The position numbers and the translations under genes are program-made. Under the pieces are notes generated by a model that had not been told where the DNA came from, did not search any database, and saw only the letters and a program-made list of their open reading frames with translations. A DNA stretch of 25,707 nt from an uncultured Oscillospiraceae bacterium (lineage in GTDB: Bacteria; Bacillota_A; Clostridia; Oscillospirales; Oscillospiraceae): the NCBI GenBank assembly GCA_900754605.1, contig CAAEDK010000010.1, positions 1 through 25,707 of the forward strand, given 5' to 3'. Positions 14,550-20,976 of the stretch are shown here, piece after piece (position 1 is the stretch's first letter; every line of letters begins with the position of its first letter).

Positions 14550-14887
14550 CCTACGGCCTCCATTTCTTCTTGCGGAGGTTTGCCAGTTGTCAGCCAGGCT
14601 TCCCAGCACGATTTACAATTGTACTTGTCACATGTGAAATCGCCAGACTCAAGCGGGAACGGCGGACAGGCACCGCAGATCAGCTGTGCCATATGCTCTA
14701 CCTCCATATTCGGCGACCGGAGCATAACAAGCCCGGGACAGTCTGATGTTGCCGGACATTCTCCCGGCCCCAGCACTAACTCAATGACACGCTCCATCGC
14801 CTCGGCAAATGCCTTTCGGGGGATGGAACTGCGATACCGCTCCAGCACGGAACTGGTGATCTGGATGATCTCATTGGACTTATTCAT
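14546..14887 (-). CDS. Unknown cysteine-rich small protein
   Basis: The 113-residue product has a helical N-terminal half and a cysteine-rich C-terminal half: C44, C50, then CGAC and, further on, CDKYNCKSCWEAWL. The spacing suggests one or two zinc sites. It overlaps the upstream gene by 8 bp and the downstream gene by 4 bp, so translation is coupled. Function unknown. Confidence 0.7.
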   Translation of the reverse strand: MNKSNEIIQITSSVLERYRSSIPRKAFAEAMERVIELVLGPGECPATSDCPGLVMLRSPNMEVEHMAQLICGACPPFPLESGDFTCDKYNCKSCWEAWLTTGKPPQEEMEAVG

Positions 14888-15458
14888 GCCTGTTCACCCC
14901 TTCTGTATCCACAGGAACTGTTATGGCCGGTTTGAGCGGCCGCATCTCTTCATAGAGTTCCTGCCGACGCTTTTCTGAAATGAGGCCCAACTGCCGGGCG
15001 AGGTCAATAGAGCCGATGTGCGACCAGTACCACGCCAAGCGTGATGCCTCTGAAGCGTCCGGATTTTTGATGCTCCGGCTTGCCTCCTGCTGCATGTCAG
15101 CTAAGTGGGTTTCAATATTCGTTCCGTTCTCCGCCCACGCACTGCCGCATGTGGGGCAGTATTGGAACGGCGGCAATGAGGCATTACATACCGGACAGGG
15201 CTCACCCTCCTCCAGTTCGTAGAGCACCACAGCATCTCCGGGCCGTTCATCCATCATATCCAGGCAACCGTTACCTCCCATTGTTACCTCTGTACAGTCG
15301 AGGAGAAGGGCATAACGGCCACTCCATCGCTGTTGGTCTTCATAATGCAGGATATCGGTAATCTCAGGGATCGTCAGTTTCCCACGCTTTTTTGTGATGA
15401 CAACACATGGGGTATTATGGTAGTCGTAATCACGGGTAACGCTGATTCCACGCTTCAT
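14880..15458 (-). CDS. Zinc-ribbon protein of unknown function
   Basis: The 192-residue product (195 from the alternative start at 15467) has a central zinc ribbon CPVC...CPTCG around residues 88-107. The N-terminal part is beta-rich and the C-terminal part is helical (EASRLAWYWSHIGSIDLARQ). The second of two close ATGs is preferred because AAAGG lies about 9 bp upstream of it and only next to the first. It is a member of the L3 operon, overlapping the next gene. Confidence 0.7.
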   Translation of the reverse strand: MKRGISVTRDYDYHNTPCVVITKKRGKLTIPEITDILHYEDQQRWSGRYALLLDCTEVTMGGNGCLDMMDERPGDAVVLYELEEGEPCPVCNASLPPFQYCPTCGSAWAENGTNIETHLADMQQEASRSIKNPDASEASRLAWYWSHIGSIDLARQLGLISEKRRQELYEEMRPLKPAITVPVDTEGVNRHE

Positions 15459-15538
15459 GTGATCCATCCTTTCTACATTGTAAACATTATGCTGCAGCCA
15501 TGTTCAGCTTGGTTTCGCCGTTCCTTTGTCCATACTCT

Positions 15539-15736
15539 TTAATCCCAATCGAGGATGGTCCTCTCGGTATCCACGTTGCAAAGAGCATAATCATATTCTT
15601 TGTCCCCAGATTCATAATCTTCAGATGGTGTTTCCTTCAATATCTGATTGGCTTTTTCTATCGCCGCCTCATCATCGTCTGAGTCGAAGAAAACGGCTAT
15701 GCGCCTGGTCTGCTCCATTGTCATACAGTACTGCAT
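15539..15736 (-). CDS. Small unknown acidic protein (65 aa)
   Basis: The protein is strongly acidic in its middle (DSDDDEAAIEKAN, SEDYESGDKEYDY). The ribosome site GGAGGTG is 7 bp upstream and coincides with the last codons of the repaired NADAR frame, which supports that frame's true end. The family is unknown. Highly acidic small proteins in mobile elements are sometimes DNA mimics, but nothing specific shows that here. Confidence 0.65.
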   Translation of the reverse strand: MQYCMTMEQTRRIAVFFDSDDDEAAIEKANQILKETPSEDYESGDKEYDYALCNVDTERTILDWD

Positions 15737-15742
15737 CCTTAC

Positions 15743-16241
15743 TCACCTCCTGATAGACTCCGTATAGTCGGCGCGCAGCTGCATCAGCAGGCGTCCCAGA
15801 TTGTTCCGTCCGCGATTGCCTCCGCACCGGGGCAGCTGCAGCATCCCCAATAATTATCATGCCAAGTATTGCCCTCCACCAGCACCGCGCCGCCGGTATC
15901 CAGCAGTTTGGGGATCAGTTCAAGGTTTTCGTTGAACTTATGGACGAGCAGGTTGTGCATGATGGTCAGTTTGCGGTCCTCCCAATCTGGACGCATCTTG
16001 ATCTGACGCCCGCGCCTCTTCGCCTGGTTGGCCGCCAAGTGCAGAAATTGCACCCGGTCGTTGGGGCCGCACACTTTGCCGCTTGGAAAGCGGCTTCTAC
16101 TGATGGGAATCACATGCCGTAAAATGCCACACGGCAGGTATAGAAATTGCTCAGAAAGAAATATTCGCCGGCAAAGTGATTGATAACTTTGGTTCTGGCA
16201 ATCAGCAGGACCACATTTACAGTACCGGTCTCTCCGTCCAT
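15743..16241 (-). pseudogene. NADAR family gene broken by a stop and two frameshifts
   Basis: Three frames together give a full NADAR (YbiA/DUF1768) domain, an N-glycosidase fold acting on ADP-ribose-like or riboflavin-precursor compounds. Frame one gives INHFAGEYFFLSNFY and, after a TGA at 16110-16112, PSVEAAFQAAKCA. Frame two gives RVQFLHLAANQAKRRGRQIK, then RPDWEDRK, VEGNTWHDNYWG. Frame three gives GRNNLGRLLMQLRADYTES and stops at 15743. One extra G (plus strand) in each GGGG run at 16063-16066 and 15829-15832 would restore the frame; the TGA needs a base change. As read the gene cannot make the enzyme. The nearest intact frame, 15784-16269, has an unrelated N-terminus. Confidence 0.8.
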
Positions 16242-16268
16242 ACCGTATGGCAACTACAATACATGCCA

Positions 16269-16703
16269 TTATCCCTGCCCTGTGATCTTCTTCTGCGCCA
16301 TTTTGAGTCCATGCAGGAGCCTTTTATCTGCCATGATCTGCTCCCATGTGTACCCAAGTGCGTCCAGCGTTTCTTCCACATCCTCGGTATAGTTGTATTC
16401 GTGGTTGGACAACTCGCAGAGGAACATCTGATAGATAAAGCCATCCCCGGTCTTGTCCTCTGCAATGGCGGCTTCCCGCTCTTCTTTAAGCCTGCAGAAG
16501 GTATCACAGACAAGCCGCGCATCAGTTCTCAGATAGAAACCGCCTGCATCTCCAAGCCTGTAAATTTTGTCGAGGTCTTTCTCCGGGTCAAGGCCCCAGG
16601 CATTCATCATCTCCCGAAATTGCTGCTCTCCAAACGCATAGCGGATTGGGAGTACGTTGACTTCCTGTTGATGCTTCTGGAGAAGTTCCCTATATTGGTT
16701 CAT
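16269..16703 (-). CDS. Unknown helical protein (144 aa)
   Basis: The product is largely helical, with an FGEQQFREMMNAWGLDPEKD segment near residue 24 and a KDLDKIYRLGDAGGFYLRT turn after it. Two cysteines (CDTFC) and a further one in FLCEL are present without a clear metal motif. The start overlaps the previous stop as ATGA, with GAGG upstream. Similar proteins recur in clostridial conjugative elements, from memory, but without known function. Confidence 0.7.
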   Translation of the reverse strand: MNQYRELLQKHQQEVNVLPIRYAFGEQQFREMMNAWGLDPEKDLDKIYRLGDAGGFYLRTDARLVCDTFCRLKEEREAAIAEDKTGDGFIYQMFLCELSNHEYNYTEDVEETLDALGYTWEQIMADKRLLHGLKMAQKKITGQG

Positions 16704-16879
16704 GATCTGGTATCCTCCACATTCAGGTAATATCTCTCGTGTTCCTCAAATCCGACCAGCTTTCCACCCTGTTTCAAACGAAACAGGGTCTTATACGGAT
16801 AATTTCCTCTGATCTCAAGGGTTACATTAAGCGGCCCTATCACTTTGAAGAACTCCTCAGTGGAAACTCTTTGATACAT
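16700..16879 (-). CDS. Small unknown protein (59 aa)
   Basis: The start chosen is MYQRVSTEEFFKVIG, with GGAG 6 bp upstream; the longer ORF start at 16921 overlaps the preceding gene more. The product is a compact beta-rich domain (VTLEIRGNYPYKTLFRLKQG). It overlaps the next gene by 4 bp. No family recognised. Confidence 0.6.
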   Translation of the reverse strand: MYQRVSTEEFFKVIGPLNVTLEIRGNYPYKTLFRLKQGGKLVGFEEHERYYLNVEDTRS

Positions 16880-16895
16880 GTCGCGCTCCACCCTC

Positions 16896-17093
16896 TCACT
16901 GAAATTCTGGCATTGTAGCAATGATCTTCCTGATCTTCACCTCGCTCACCCGGTAGGGCTTTCTCCTCATGCTGTTGTCCTGCATGATCTGTGCGTAGAC
17001 TCTGCGGGGCAGTTCAAACAGGGCGGCACAGTCCGGGTAGAGCCGTATGGCCTGCCGGCGGATCTCCATGTCGATTTCGTCACGCCATGTCAT
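16896..17093 (-). CDS. Small unknown protein (65 aa)
   Basis: The start is set at MTWRDEIDMEIRRQAIRLYP, with AAGGAGG 9 bp upstream and overlap with the end of the preceding gene. The product is helical and basic, ending with KIRKIIATMPEFQ. A nucleic-acid contact is possible from its charge, but no motif confirms this. Confidence 0.65.
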   Translation of the reverse strand: MTWRDEIDMEIRRQAIRLYPDCAALFELPRRVYAQIMQDNSMRRKPYRVSEVKIRKIIATMPEFQ

Positions 17094-17274
17094 GCCGGGA
17101 TACCTCCTTAGCCATGCGCCCGGCCTCCGCCGCGCAGTCCTGGCATTCCTTGACGGCTTCAATGGCCCTGTGAAGCGCCTGCGTATAGAACGCCGGGATC
17201 ATGCCGCCGTATACGTACTGGCAGGCGGCCCGTTCTTCTTCCAGTTCCGTGAGGATCTTTGCATAGTCGATCAC
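17080..17274 (-). CDS. Small helical protein with GTG start (64 aa)
   Basis: A GTG at 17274 with AGGGGG about 8 bp upstream begins a helical protein (VIDYAKILTELEEERAACQY) with a CQDC pair near the C-terminus. The upstream part of this frame to 17397 is unlikely coding. As the sequence stands it overlaps the end of the preceding gene by 116 bp, which is unusual and probably reflects a frameshift in that gene. Confidence 0.6.
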   Translation of the reverse strand: MIDYAKILTELEEERAACQYVYGGMIPAFYTQALHRAIEAVKECQDCAAEAGRMAKEVSRHDMA

Positions 17275-17596
17275 GACTGCATCCCCCTGCTGGCCTGCGC
17301 CTATACAGGTCTTTCTTGGAACGCCGGTTCCTGCTGCAGTTCCAGCAGCAGTCCATATCGCGGCTTGCCGTCTCATTGACACAGCCTGTACAGCCAACGC
17401 CAGGGGCGATCAGTTCATAGTTGTCGGCCTGCTCCTGGGTAAGAGGCGACTCAAAATCAATATACCCCCATGCCTCCCGGCCGATTTCCTCGCAGAAAGT
17501 CTTGGCATCGAAGTTATGGACCTCCAAAACTTTGTTTTCCGGCAATTTCGGGAATGTCCCCGGCCCGACCGGGCGCTGTGTACTGTAATATCTCAT
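17159..17596 (-). CDS. Unknown zinc-binding protein, stop codon apparently lost
   Basis: Residues 1-100 look genuine: PENKVLEVHNFDAKTFCEEI, an acidic segment, then a cysteine site CTGC...CCWNC near residues 73-90. After that the chain becomes Arg/Gly-rich and simply reads the following gene out of frame, ending at 17159. Adding one base to the GG at 17318-17319 would lead to a TAG at 17301-17303, about 100 residues, just before the next gene's ribosome site. Either a recent one-base deletion or a sequence error is likely. The ribosome site is GGAGG-like. Confidence 0.6.
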   Translation of the reverse strand: MRYYSTQRPVGPGTFPKLPENKVLEVHNFDAKTFCEEIGREAWGYIDFESPLTQEQADNYELIAPGVGCTGCVNETASRDMDCCWNCSRNRRSKKDLYRRRPAGGCSRDRLCKDPHGTGRRTGRLPVRIRRHDPGVLYAGASQGH

Positions 17597-17620
17597 GGTT
17601 GTTCCTCCAATTCTGTACCA

Positions 17621-17656
17621 ATAAAATAGAGGGGCGAAACATATCCGCCTCTCTAT
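17621..17656 (-). terminator. Intra-operon hairpin with short U-run
   Basis: Read leftward, arms ATAGAGAGGCG and CGCCCCTCTAT form a stem of about 10 pairs followed by TTTATT. It lies between two genes of the L3 operon and may act as an attenuator, lowering expression of the genes behind it. Confidence 0.5.
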
Positions 17657-17722
17657 ACTTTAAGCCGTCATATAGGCGACTTTCCTATCAATGTGCATGG
17701 TGTCTCTGTTGCTCAGCGGCTT

Positions 17723-18010
17723 TCACCTTGCCTCATCTTCGTTGCATACCCTTTTCAGGTACTTGAGACTTGCGTTCATGGTCTTTTTCGTCTTCAGCAG
17801 GTAGGTGAAGTAACCATTCCCACTGTCGTCCACGACCACATCAAGGAATTTCACTTCCGCAACTCCATATGGGTTATCCAGGATCCTGACAATCTCAACA
17901 ATTGAGTAGGATCTGTTCTTTTCGCCGAAGGAATAGCTGCAGATGTCGCCGATGCGGAGTCCCTGTGGGTTTGATGGCTCCAGTACAGGTTGCTCGGTTG
18001 TGTGGCTCAT
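17723..18010 (-). CDS. Unknown protein, first gene of the L3 operon (95 aa)
   Basis: AAAGGAG stands 7-8 bp before the ATG. The protein is beta-rich (GLRIGDICSYSFGEKNRSYS, then YGVAEVKFLDVVVDDSGNGY) and ends in a basic helix. This resembles small SH3-like barrel proteins, but that is only an impression. It is the first clear gene downstream of module L3. Confidence 0.7.
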   Translation of the reverse strand: MSHTTEQPVLEPSNPQGLRIGDICSYSFGEKNRSYSIVEIVRILDNPYGVAEVKFLDVVVDDSGNGYFTYLLKTKKTMNASLKYLKRVCNEDEAR

Positions 18011-18101
18011 AGTAGTACTCCTTTCCCAGATAACCCAGCTCTATGCTTGCACGGGGCCAGGGGGCGGCAGTTCTTTCTCATATCAAAATACAGAATTTGG
18101 C

Positions 18102-18146
18102 TTATATAAAACTGTCCCCCTCTCGCTTCTTTTTTGAAAACCTCAT
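18102..18146 (-). CDS. Possible 14-codon leader peptide
   Basis: An AAGGGGGG ribosome site, 6 bp spacing and an ATG at 18146 start the short frame MRFSKKKREGDSFI. It lies between the second terminator of L3 and the first clear gene. It may be a regulatory or simply accidental ORF. Confidence 0.25.
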   Translation of the reverse strand: MRFSKKKREGDSFI

Positions 18147-18195
18147 TTATTGTCCCCCCTTCTTATTTTGCGGCGCCTTCCGCAGGGAAAATCTA

Positions 18196-18234
18196 TATAA
18201 AAAGGCACATGGGCTGAAATACCTCATGCGCCTT
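18196..18234 (-). terminator. Second terminator of module L3
   Basis: Read leftward, AAGGCGCATGAGG pairs imperfectly with CCCATGTGCCTT around a loop and is followed by TTTATATAGA. It shows the same tail as the second terminators of R1, R2 and L2. Confidence 0.7.
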
Positions 18235-18275
18235 GTGAACATACTGTCCTCAATCAATCTGCGTTGTTGAAACGC

Positions 18276-18396
18276 AAAAAGCACCCAAAAGCCCTTGCGG
18301 CTTCCGGGTGCTTTGAAACACGGTTACTGTGCTCGTCTTCGACGAACAACGGATACTGTATGTTTGAATTATATCGGAATACTCCAGAGATTGCAA
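18276..18396 (-). promoter_or_regulatory. Module L3: promoter, structured leader, terminator
   Basis: On the minus strand, -35 TTGCAA (18391-18396) and -10 TATAAT (18368-18373) are 17 bp apart, with a start A at 18361. Box 1 AGTATCCGTTG begins 10 bp after the -10. The hairpin GTTCGTC-GAA-GACGAGC has 7 pairs including one U-G. Box 2 AGTAACCGTGTTTCAA is followed by a terminator with arms AGCACCCGGAAGCC and GGGCTTTTGGGTGCT and a U-run. It heads the operon 18010 to 13234. Confidence 0.87.
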
Positions 18397-18450
18397 GCAG
18401 AAAGTAGAATCGCTCGCGCACTTCCAATTATCAACGCTGCCATTACTGAA

Positions 18451-18726
18451 TCAGTCCGTCGGGAAGCAGCCGTTTTTCGCCAGATATTTTGAGTATCTGG
18501 ACTGTATGAGCCGGTTCGCCTCCGCGACCGAACTGCAGGTATGTTCTCCCAACAGTTTACACCATACAGAGGTTTCCTGATATTCAGACTCAACACGTTC
18601 TCTTTGTTCACAGGTGGCCTCACAAGGCTCCAGCCAAAGGAGTTCCGCATCCTCATCCAAAACGAAGTGGATTAACACGCCTGTATCCGGGTGCTGGAAA
18701 TCCGAAGAATATAGTTTATGACTCAT
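18451..18726 (-). CDS. Small unknown protein downstream of fic
   Basis: The 91-residue acidic protein reads MSHKLYSSDFQHPDTGVLIH at its start and includes three cysteines (CEATCEQ, and one further on). The ribosome site is weak (AGGA close to the ATG). It lies 75 bp after the Fic gene in the same direction and ends about 55 bp before the -35 of module L3. It could be a partner of Fic, but it shows no known antitoxin motif. Confidence 0.6.
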   Translation of the reverse strand: MSHKLYSSDFQHPDTGVLIHFVLDEDAELLWLEPCEATCEQRERVESEYQETSVWCKLLGEHTCSSVAEANRLIQSRYSKYLAKNGCFPTD

Positions 18727-18801
18727 ATCCTGATACCCCGCATTTTTCTTTTATTAGAGTGTGAAAATCTGCTTATTGCCTCAAAGAAAATACGCTTATG
18801 A

Positions 18802-19977
18802 TCAGCCGCACTGTCGGAGGCTGTATTTGACCCGGTTGCCATACTTTTGAGACTGTAGAAGTCCGAGTTCCTCAAACTTTAGGACAAAACTGAGGATAGT
18901 GGCATATGCGGCATTACCGAAGTCACGCTCCAACTGTTTTGTGGAGAACTCGCCATTGCCATAGGCCGAGAGGACAAAATGCCACAGGTCCTTCTCCTTT
19001 TCTGTAATGCCGCCCCGCTCCAACACAGCTTGAAAGGCACCTATTGCGGAGGCCGAAGATGCCACATCCTCCAACTGATGATAGACATGCTCAATGAAAT
19101 AGACCAGAAACGGCGTCACATCCAAAACACCACTGATGCGGGCATTCTGCTCCGTGAGTGTGTAGGCATCGTAGTAACCCCTCCTGCTCCTTTCCACATA
19201 TCTGGACAACGGGATGAACAGCGCGGAGGAATACCCCTGTTGGACTAAGTACCACAGGTGCAGCAGCCGCGCCATCCTGCCATTTCCATCAAAGTAAGGA
19301 TGCAGGTAAGCGATATAGAAGTGAAGCAGCGCCGCTTTCAACAAATCATTGTCTGAGCCTTCTGCATTTGCATAGGCGATCAAATCCGCCATATATTCCG
19401 GCAGTTTCTTCCAAGGCAGCCCCATATGCTCCACTTTGTCGCCTACGACATAGACGCTGTCGTGACGGTAGTAATTGCCCGGCAACAAACGATCTTCTCC
19501 TGCCAGAAAGTCCCCTACCGTCATCTCATACAACTGATGGAGATTTTCCTCCGTAATCCGATGGTTGGGGTCTGCGATAAACTCCACCCCTTTCTTCATT
19601 CCATAAATGCGGTTCTCAGTTTCGCTGGCCGGCGCATAGCCAGTGAGTATCCTCCGGACGCTGTCACGTGAGGTGTCGATTTGCTCGATGGTCAAGGTCG
19701 ATACGATTTCATCCTCCATAGCCTTGATACCATAGTGCTGGCTGCTATTGTGCGGCGTCAGCAAGATCTTGGCGGCCGAAAGGTGGACTTGGGCTACACT
19801 CTCCAGATAGACCAGAGGTTCTCCATTGAAGTCCTTCATCGGCAGCGTTGTGTAAAATCCAGTTTTCAACAGGCCGATAAATTCGGCTATATCCGCCTGA
19901 GGATATTTATAGCCCAGTTTCTTTAGATCGGTCACGCTCTTGTCCGACATCATCTTCGCAAACAGCGCCGCTTCCAT
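18802..19977 (-). CDS. Fic family protein (predicted AMP transferase)
   Basis: The 391-residue protein carries the Fic signature HPYFDGNGR at residues 226-234, whose histidine transfers AMP (or another nucleotide part) to a hydroxyl on a target protein. An N-terminal segment STLTIEQIDTSR near residue 93 resembles the S/TxxxE inhibitory helix (E98) that restrains many Fic proteins, with Gln in place of the usual Gly/Asn. The last 70 residues form a winged-helix-like domain. The ATG start at 19977 has AGAGGTG 6 bp upstream; a GTG at 19986 lies inside that site. Autoregulation through the winged helix and a dyad in the leader is possible. Confidence 0.9.
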   Translation of the reverse strand: MEAALFAKMMSDKSVTDLKKLGYKYPQADIAEFIGLLKTGFYTTLPMKDFNGEPLVYLESVAQVHLSAAKILLTPHNSSQHYGIKAMEDEIVSTLTIEQIDTSRDSVRRILTGYAPASETENRIYGMKKGVEFIADPNHRITEENLHQLYEMTVGDFLAGEDRLLPGNYYRHDSVYVVGDKVEHMGLPWKKLPEYMADLIAYANAEGSDNDLLKAALLHFYIAYLHPYFDGNGRMARLLHLWYLVQQGYSSALFIPLSRYVERSRRGYYDAYTLTEQNARISGVLDVTPFLVYFIEHVYHQLEDVASSASAIGAFQAVLERGGITEKEKDLWHFVLSAYGNGEFSTKQLERDFGNAAYATILSFVLKFEELGLLQSQKYGNRVKYSLRQCG

Positions 19978-20000
19978 ATTGCTCACCTCTGATATTTTTT

Positions 20001-20045
20001 AGTATCAATTTGTATCAGTATAGCAGAGTATGTCCCGAATTGCAA
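20001..20045 (-). promoter_or_regulatory. Promoter of the fic gene with repeated TGATAC motifs
   Basis: On the minus strand, -35 TTGCAA (20040-20045) and -10 TATACT (20017-20022) are 17 bp apart. The sequence just downstream has two TGATAC-like motifs and ends in a TGATACT...ATATCA dyad before the ribosome site, suitable for an operator. It lacks the leader boxes and terminator of the five modules. Its -35 lies 17 bp from that of R2, so the two promoters diverge closely. Confidence 0.7.
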
Positions 20046-20062
20046 TCCTTGGTGCAAGGGTA

Positions 20063-20188
20063 TTGCTATTTAGCGCGATCTGCATTATAATCAAGTCAAT
20101 CAGTATCAGAAATTGCTTCCGGCAATTATAGTCATCCGTGTTGCACAGCGTCTAAAGGCGATTGGCCTTTGGGCGCTTTTTGCTTTTT
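20063..20188 (+). promoter_or_regulatory. Module R2: promoter, structured leader, terminator
   Basis: On the plus strand, -35 TTGCTA (20063-20068) and -10 TATAAT (20086-20091) are 17 bp apart, with a start A at 20098. Box 1 AGTATCAG (20102) is followed by hairpin AATTGC-TTCCG-GCAATT (20111-20127), box 2 AGTCATCCGTGTTGCA (20130-20145), and terminator arms AGCGTCTAAAGGC and GCCTTTGGGCGCT with two U-runs. The terminator stem resembles that of L1. It heads the operon 20360-22287. Confidence 0.85.
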
Positions 20189-20217
20189 GACCACATGCAA
20201 TCTGATACTGAAGTCAC

Positions 20218-20254
20218 AAGGCGTCCGGAGAGGATTCTTCGGATGCCTTTTTTA
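20218..20254 (+). terminator. Second terminator of module R2
   Basis: AAGGCGTCCGGAG pairs with CTTCGGATGCCTT (one mismatch region) and is followed by TTTTATATAGA, the tail shared with the other modules. It lies about 105 bp before the first gene. Confidence 0.8.
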
Positions 20255-20359
20255 TATAGATCTCCCCAGACGCATCTGCGGCCGGGGCGTCCCTGTTTTT
20301 ACGGTACGCCCTGCGGCGCACCGATGATATAAAAAACGACTTTGAAAAGGAGCATTTTT

Positions 20360-20974
20360 ATGATGAACCCAAAAGACACCTTCATTTCCGCATACCAGAA
20401 ATATATACACAGAACTGGCTCAGACTCGCTGTTGGACCGGTTGCTGGCTACCGATTTCTTCGAGGCGCCTGCCAGCACAAAGTTCCACAACAGTTTCGCC
20501 GGCGGCCTTGTGCTACATTCCCTGAATGTTTTCCAGCGCATGTGCCGCAACTGTATGAATGAGTTGGGCACGGACGCGCTATTCCCGCCCAAACAGGTGG
20601 AATCCGTCGCCATTGTATCCCTGCTGCATGACATCTGTAAGACCCAGTCCTATAAGCTGGACTTCAAAGACCAGAAGGTCTACTCCGATCATGGCACGAA
20701 GTTTGATAAACGCGGTGCTTACGACTTGGAATCTGTGCCGTTCTACACGGTAGATGAGAAATTTCCCTTTGGCCACGGTGAGAAATCGGTCTTTCTGATC
20801 AATGAGCATATGCATCTTACCCGCGATGAGGCGCTGGCCATCCGGTTCCATATGGGCGACTTCACCGACCGCAACACCAGCAAAGTTTATACGATCTGTC
20901 CGCTGGCGCTACAACTCCACATTGCCGATCTCCAGGCAACCTACTTAGACGAATTGGCGTCAATGGAGGGATAG
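20360..20974 (+). CDS. HD-domain phosphohydrolase-like protein
   Basis: The 204-residue protein shows an HD-superfamily pattern: H43/H53 in the first helix region, the LLHDICK pair (H90, D91), further histidines at 139, 150 and 164, and a late IADLQATYLDE helix supplying an aspartate. Such proteins use metal ions to cleave phosphate esters in nucleotides or nucleic acids; the DHG and fold order resemble the YhaM-type HD domain, without its OB domain. AAAGGAG is 7 bp upstream of the ATG. It is the first gene of the R2 operon. Confidence 0.8.
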   Translation: MMNPKDTFISAYQKYIHRTGSDSLLDRLLATDFFEAPASTKFHNSFAGGLVLHSLNVFQRMCRNCMNELGTDALFPPKQVESVAIVSLLHDICKTQSYKLDFKDQKVYSDHGTKFDKRGAYDLESVPFYTVDEKFPFGHGEKSVFLINEHMHLTRDEALAIRFHMGDFTDRNTSKVYTICPLALQLHIADLQATYLDELASMEG

Positions 20975-20976
20975 CA

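Noticed and set aside
2724..20188. The repeated modules as a CRISPR array or transposon ends
   Set aside because: Copies are kilobases apart, in both directions, always just before an operon, with promoters and terminators, and no spacers or transposase are present.
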